A DNA stretch of 10,406 nt from Bacteroidales bacterium. GTDB taxonomy: Bacteria > Bacteroidota > Bacteroidia > Bacteroidales > UBA4181. The notes beneath the pieces are model-generated. The model searched no databases and had not been told where the DNA came from. It worked only from the letters and a program-made list of their open reading frames with translations. The number at the start of each line of letters is the position of its first letter. Position 1 is the first letter of the stretch. A program made the position numbers and the translations under genes. Shown piece by piece: positions 7,332-10,406 of this stretch. The DNA is taken from contig JAIRLS010000119.1 in NCBI GenBank assembly GCA_031259205.1, positions 1 to 10,406 on the forward strand, read 5' to 3'.

Positions 7332-7392
7332 CCCGTCCGTTTCTCCGGAAGACAGACCTGTCTGAAATCTGTCTTCCGGAGGAACGGACGGG
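7332..7392. repeat. 61-bp hairpin with 25-bp arms and one mismatch
   Basis: The left arm is 7332-7356 and the right arm 7368-7392, with a single T/C mismatch and an 11-nt loop (7357-7367). Key segments are CCGTCCGTT, CTCCGGAAGACAGA and the complement TCTGTCTTCCGGAG. The loop holds CTGTCT (7358-7363), which can compete with the right arm for AGACAG, so two alternative folds exist. No T-run follows. It lies just after the LamG remnant and 360 bp before the aminotransferase gene. Confidence 0.85.
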
Positions 7393-7607
7393 TTTCATCG
7401 AAAAAATGACTGTAAAAACAGATCATAATAAGGTATTCAATTTGTTTTTTTGCATCAATTCCGGATTTATGTGAAGCGGCATACTTTATGATACCCCTAC
7501 CTTTCTTGATAGCTATATTTTTTATCCCAGCAGACTTTTTACATCACCACTTATTAAATACACAAAGGGAAAATGACGTTTTTTGAAGAAAAAAGTACGT
7601 TATTTGC
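7393..7607. other. AT-rich intergenic stretch with no recognised gene
   Basis: I see no supported ORF here. The sequence becomes strongly AT-rich after about 7400. It contains a loose inverted repeat around ACGTTTTTTGAAGAAAAAAG (from about 7577) of unknown meaning. Confidence 0.6.
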
Positions 7608-7639
7608 CTTGAATTATACACAATTCTTTTATTCCTTTG
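7608..7639 (+). promoter_or_regulatory. Candidate promoter for the aminotransferase gene
   Basis: CTTG at 7608-7611 (-33-like) and TTCCTTTG at 7632-7639 (-7-like, lacking the initial TA) are spaced by 20 bp, which fits the Bacteroides sigma-ABfr promoter pattern. Transcription would start near 7646 and give a leader of about 105 nt. Confidence 0.4.
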
Positions 7640-7653
7640 CGCAGAAATATTCT

Positions 7654-7671
7654 TTTTCATCCGGATGAAAA
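7654..7671. promoter_or_regulatory. 18-bp perfect palindrome in the leader, possible operator
   Basis: TTTTCATCCGGATGAAAA is perfectly self-complementary. It begins about 15 bp downstream of the proposed -7 box and 82 bp before the ATG. Its size and position suit a dimeric repressor site; the bound factor is unknown. Confidence 0.5.
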
Positions 7672-7752
7672 TGGAAAGAATTGTTGATCATAGCAAATAC
7701 TTAAATAATCAATAAATCAAAACAACAATATTTAATTCAAAAAGTAGTTAAC

Positions 7753-9132
7753 ATGAAAAGTAACAAAATGAATCGCCGCCGGTTTATAAATACGGTTACG
7801 GCTGCTACCGCAGGGGTAGCAATGTCGGGTTTTATACCCATGTATGCAAATTCAAGAAAGACGACAGACGCGCTCGCACTTCTCGGAGGAACACCTGTTC
7901 GAAAGAATAAGGCCTGGCAAAAATGGCCGCAATGGGATGCGGCAAAGTTCAATCCGAAAATGAACGAAGTGATGGAAAATCTGGTATGGTCGCGCAGTAA
8001 GAATGTTTCCGAATTTGAAAAAAAATGGGCAGAAATAAACGGCTCAAAACATTGCCTCTCGACAGTTAATGGCACAAATGCCTTGAGCGCCGCATGGATG
8101 CAATCCGACCTTCATCCCGGCGACGAAGTAATCTGTTCTCCTTATACGTTCAGCGCCTCGATTTTTGGCATCCTTTACAAAGGCGCCATGCCGGTTTGGG
8201 CGGACATTGATCCGGCGACCTTTCAAATTGATCCCCAAAAAATCAAGGAGAAAATCACCTCGCGAACCAAAGGTATTCTGCCGGTTCACATTTGCGGTTA
8301 TCCATCCGACATGCCAGCCATTATGAAGATTGCGAAAGAACACCGTTTGTTCGTCGTAGAAGATGCATGTCAGGCTCACTTAGCGGAAATCGATGGCCAA
8401 AGAGTCGGAACGTTCGGCAATGCCGGTTGCTTCAGCTTTCAAACATCAAAAAATCTTGCTATCGGTGAAGGAGGCGGAATCCTGACCAACGACACAGAAT
8501 ATTACGACCGGCTTTATTCATACCATAATTTCGGATACGCATCGGGATCCGTATCCGGGCAGATCAGTTCCATCACTGCGCTCATTCTGGCAAACAAGAT
8601 TCGCATGGCCGAATACCAGGCGGTGATCGGATTATGTCAGTTGGAAAAACTCGAAGAACAACACAAATTACGGAACGAAAACGGGGCATATCTGAACGAA
8701 AAACTCGCTGCATATCCCGGTATCACACCCGTTAAATTGCACAAGGGAGCAACGGCGGCATCCTATTACATTTACGCAATGGTTTACAATCAGGATAAAC
8801 TCGACGGCCTTTCGCGTGATAAATTTATAGAGGCATTAACAGCCGAAGGGATTCCAATGTCAACCGGTTATCCGAATGATCCGCTCTATGGTCAACCAAT
8901 GATGCGAGAGATGTTCAACTCAGACATTTATAAAAAGTTTTACACAGCAGACGAGTTAGATTTTGAAAAATACAAACAGAAAAATCACTGTCCGTCCTTG
9001 ATTAAAACATATAATTCAGCTCTTTGGATATGGAAGGGCGGAGTCATGCTCGGATCGAAATCCGACATGAATGACATCGTCAACGCCGTGGATAAAATCC
9101 ATAATAACGTAAAGAAGCTAAAAAGCACATAG
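7753..9132 (+). CDS. DegT/DnrJ/EryC1/StrS-family PLP-dependent aminotransferase with Tat signal peptide
   Basis: The protein is 459 residues and belongs to the fold-type I sugar aminotransferase group, which normally transfers an amino group to a keto-sugar nucleotide. The fold markers are GTNAL (107-111, phosphate-binding loop), SPYTFSAS (129-136), VVEDACQAH (201-209, Asp204 for the pyridine nitrogen) and SFQTSKNLAIGEGGG (Lys233, expected Schiff-base lysine). The N-terminus, NRRRFINTVTAATAGVAMSG, is a twin-arginine signal (RRRF followed by a hydrophobic stretch), so the enzyme is probably exported folded with cofactor. Met6 is an alternative start that keeps the twin arginines. The leader has no Shine-Dalgarno sequence. 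Codon use is more AT-rich than in the three upstream enzymes. The family call is secure; the substrate and the reason for export are not known. Confidence 0.9.
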   Translation: MKSNKMNRRRFINTVTAATAGVAMSGFIPMYANSRKTTDALALLGGTPVRKNKAWQKWPQWDAAKFNPKMNEVMENLVWSRSKNVSEFEKKWAEINGSKHCLSTVNGTNALSAAWMQSDLHPGDEVICSPYTFSASIFGILYKGAMPVWADIDPATFQIDPQKIKEKITSRTKGILPVHICGYPSDMPAIMKIAKEHRLFVVEDACQAHLAEIDGQRVGTFGNAGCFSFQTSKNLAIGEGGGILTNDTEYYDRLYSYHNFGYASGSVSGQISSITALILANKIRMAEYQAVIGLCQLEKLEEQHKLRNENGAYLNEKLAAYPGITPVKLHKGATAASYYIYAMVYNQDKLDGLSRDKFIEALTAEGIPMSTGYPNDPLYGQPMMREMFNSDIYKKFYTADELDFEKYKQKNHCPSLIKTYNSALWIWKGGVMLGSKSDMNDIVNAVDKIHNNVKKLKST

Positions 9133-9134
9133 GA

Positions 9135-9180
9135 TGTCATAGGATCCAATCTTGAATGACATATTTTTATTATGTTTTTT
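9135..9180 (+). terminator. Weak terminator-like hairpin after the aminotransferase
   Basis: TGTCAT (9135-9140) pairs with ATGACA (9156-9161) across a 15-nt loop and is followed by T-rich sequence (TATTTTTATTATGTTTTTT). The short stem makes it weak. A second AT-only stem, GTTTTTTGTAAAAAAC, and a run of eight T lie just downstream at 9175-9204. Confidence 0.35.
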
Positions 9181-9249
9181 GTAAAAAACGGATCGATTTT
9201 TTTTAATCTGACGTCTTTGTATCAGCACGTCACATAACAATTATACAAT

Positions 9250-10406
9250 ATGGAAAAAATAAAAACAAACAGATTTATCGCGAAACGCTACTATTCAGGA
9301 TTCAGCGAAGCACATGATACATACAATGCGATTTCAAAAGCAAGTGATGGAAAAATATATTACATTCTTTCTTCGACTAAACACGACATAGGCGGACAAT
9401 TCTACCGATATGACCCGGAAAAAGATCAAACGGAATTCATCGCCGACTTATCGGATGCATTAGGAGAAAAAGAAGCCCGATATATTGCACAGGGAAAAAG
9501 TCATGTCGAGTTTTATGAACACAACGGAAAGTTATTTTTTGCCACGCACGTTGGTTATTACGAAATGATCAGTGGGTCGGAACGACTTCCCGAACATGCT
9601 CCGGATGGCTACAAATTATATCCGGGAGGGCATTTTCTTTATTATGATCTCAAAACCGGCGAAATCAAAAGTCTTGCCATTGCGCCACATGGCGAAGGCA
9701 TCCTGACCATGACGATGGACAAAGAGCGGGAACATTTGTACGGCATCACCTGGCCCAAAGGCTACCTGATTGATTATGATATAAAAAAAGGACTGCTGAA
9801 AAACCTCGGCTTGGTAGACGAACAAGGTGAAAGTGGAATAATCTGGAAAGATTACCGGGTATTATGCCGGTCAATGTTTGTCGATACCCGGGACGGTAAA
9901 TTATATTATTCCACAGCGGAAGGAAATATCTTTTCCTATCTGCCGGGAGATGAAGCGCCCCAAAAAACAGAAAAGGTTGATTTACGCCTGGATTATTTTG
10001 GAACCTACGACTATACCGGAGCCGGCAGCATGTCCTATAACTGGCGTAAAATTTTCTGGTATGAAAAAGAACAGGTGGCCTACGGAGTTCATGGTAATTC
10101 CGGTTACCTTTTCCGTTTCGATCCGTTACATAAAAAAGTCGAGCTGGTCGATCGGATTGTATCCGAACCGTCGAAACGATGCGGTATGTTCGACCAGTTC
10201 AGCTATGGATACTTAGGATTTATGTTAGGACCTGACGACACCATTTATTACCTGACCGGCGCACCTGTATACAAGGACGGACAACGCATAAAAGGGCTTG
10301 ACAAAATTGCCATGGGAGCGGCAAAAGGATTGGAGTATTTGCATTTGGTTACCTATCATATACCGACGAACAAATATGAAGACCATGGCGCAATCTTCTA
10401 TGAAGA
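9250..10406 (+). CDS. Beta-propeller-like protein, 3' end beyond the window
   Basis: The ORF is open for 385 codons to the window edge. The start is fixed by an in-frame TAA at 9235-9237, four codons before the ATG. There is no signal peptide (MEKIKTNRFIAKRYYSGFSE), so it appears cytoplasmic. Repeated blade-like motifs are GKIYYILSS with FYRYDPEKD (35-59), GKLFFATH with FLYYDLKTGEIK (93-140), EHLYGITW with LIDYDIKKG (161-181), GKLYYSTAEGNIFSY (216-230), QVAYGV with YLFRFDPLHKKVEL (275-299) and TIYYLTG (331-337). These suggest a propeller of at least six blades. Conserved His and Trp residues are scattered but I cannot assign a known enzyme family. It lies 117 bp after the aminotransferase in the same orientation. 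A possible -7-like CGTCTTTG sits at 9212-9219, so it may have its own promoter. Confidence 0.75.
   Translation, partial: MEKIKTNRFIAKRYYSGFSEAHDTYNAISKASDGKIYYILSSTKHDIGGQFYRYDPEKDQTEFIADLSDALGEKEARYIAQGKSHVEFYEHNGKLFFATHVGYYEMISGSERLPEHAPDGYKLYPGGHFLYYDLKTGEIKSLAIAPHGEGILTMTMDKEREHLYGITWPKGYLIDYDIKKGLLKNLGLVDEQGESGIIWKDYRVLCRSMFVDTRDGKLYYSTAEGNIFSYLPGDEAPQKTEKVDLRLDYFGTYDYTGAGSMSYNWRKIFWYEKEQVAYGVHGNSGYLFRFDPLHKKVELVDRIVSEPSKRCGMFDQFSYGYLGFMLGPDDTIYYLTGAPVYKDGQRIKGLDKIAMGAAKGLEYLHLVTYHIPTNKYEDHGAIFYE

Noticed and set aside
7019..7426. 135-codon minus-strand ORF across the hairpin
   Set aside because: It encodes no recognisable motif, crosses the long palindrome, and is antisense to the LamG remnant, which explains the region better.

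Overview
The window looks like chromosomal DNA from a member of the Bacteroidota, most likely a Bacteroidales species. The evidence is Bacteroides-type promoter -7 boxes (TACATTTG, TATCTTTG) ahead of genes, no clear Shine-Dalgarno sequences, A-rich leaders, secreted or lipoprotein enzymes of types common in gut Bacteroidales, and an IS1-family element. No rRNA, tRNA, CRISPR array or SusC/SusD pair was seen.

Layout. (1) 1-557: the start of an IS1-family insertion sequence on the minus strand, running off the left edge, with its N-terminal zinc ribbon split between two frames. (2) 706-4634: a two-gene unit on the plus strand, an exported alpha/beta hydrolase (esterase-like) followed 32 bp later by a 940-residue secreted protein with a predicted six-hairpin (alpha/alpha toroid) glycosidase-like core. 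(3) 4635-5288: a scarred intergenic region with a 21-bp tandem repeat array, an inverted half-copy at its left border, a perfect 18-bp-arm hairpin at its right border, and the N-terminal stump of a DUF4130/TIGR03915-type gene. (4) 5289-6962: a lipoprotein phosphodiesterase/alkaline-phosphatase-superfamily enzyme with C-terminal chitobiase-like and PA14-like domains. (5) 6963-7752: about 790 bp without an intact gene, holding a LamG-domain pseudogene with two in-frame stops, a 61-bp hairpin with 25-bp arms, a candidate promoter and an 18-bp perfect palindrome. (6) 7753-9132: a DegT/DnrJ/EryC1/StrS aminotransferase carrying a Tat-type signal peptide. (7) 9250-right edge: a beta-propeller-like protein without a signal peptide, cut by the window end.

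How the genes may work together. The first two enzymes plausibly act on the same extracytoplasmic glycan, the esterase removing acyl groups and the toroid enzyme acting on the sugar chain; this is inferred from adjacency and fold. The phosphodiesterase has its own promoter and its substrate is unknown. The aminotransferase and propeller protein are visibly more AT-rich than the first three genes and form a separate block. No complete new defence or mobile system was recognised. The most unusual material is the structured repeat and hairpin DNA in the two gene-poor gaps, and the exported PLP enzyme.
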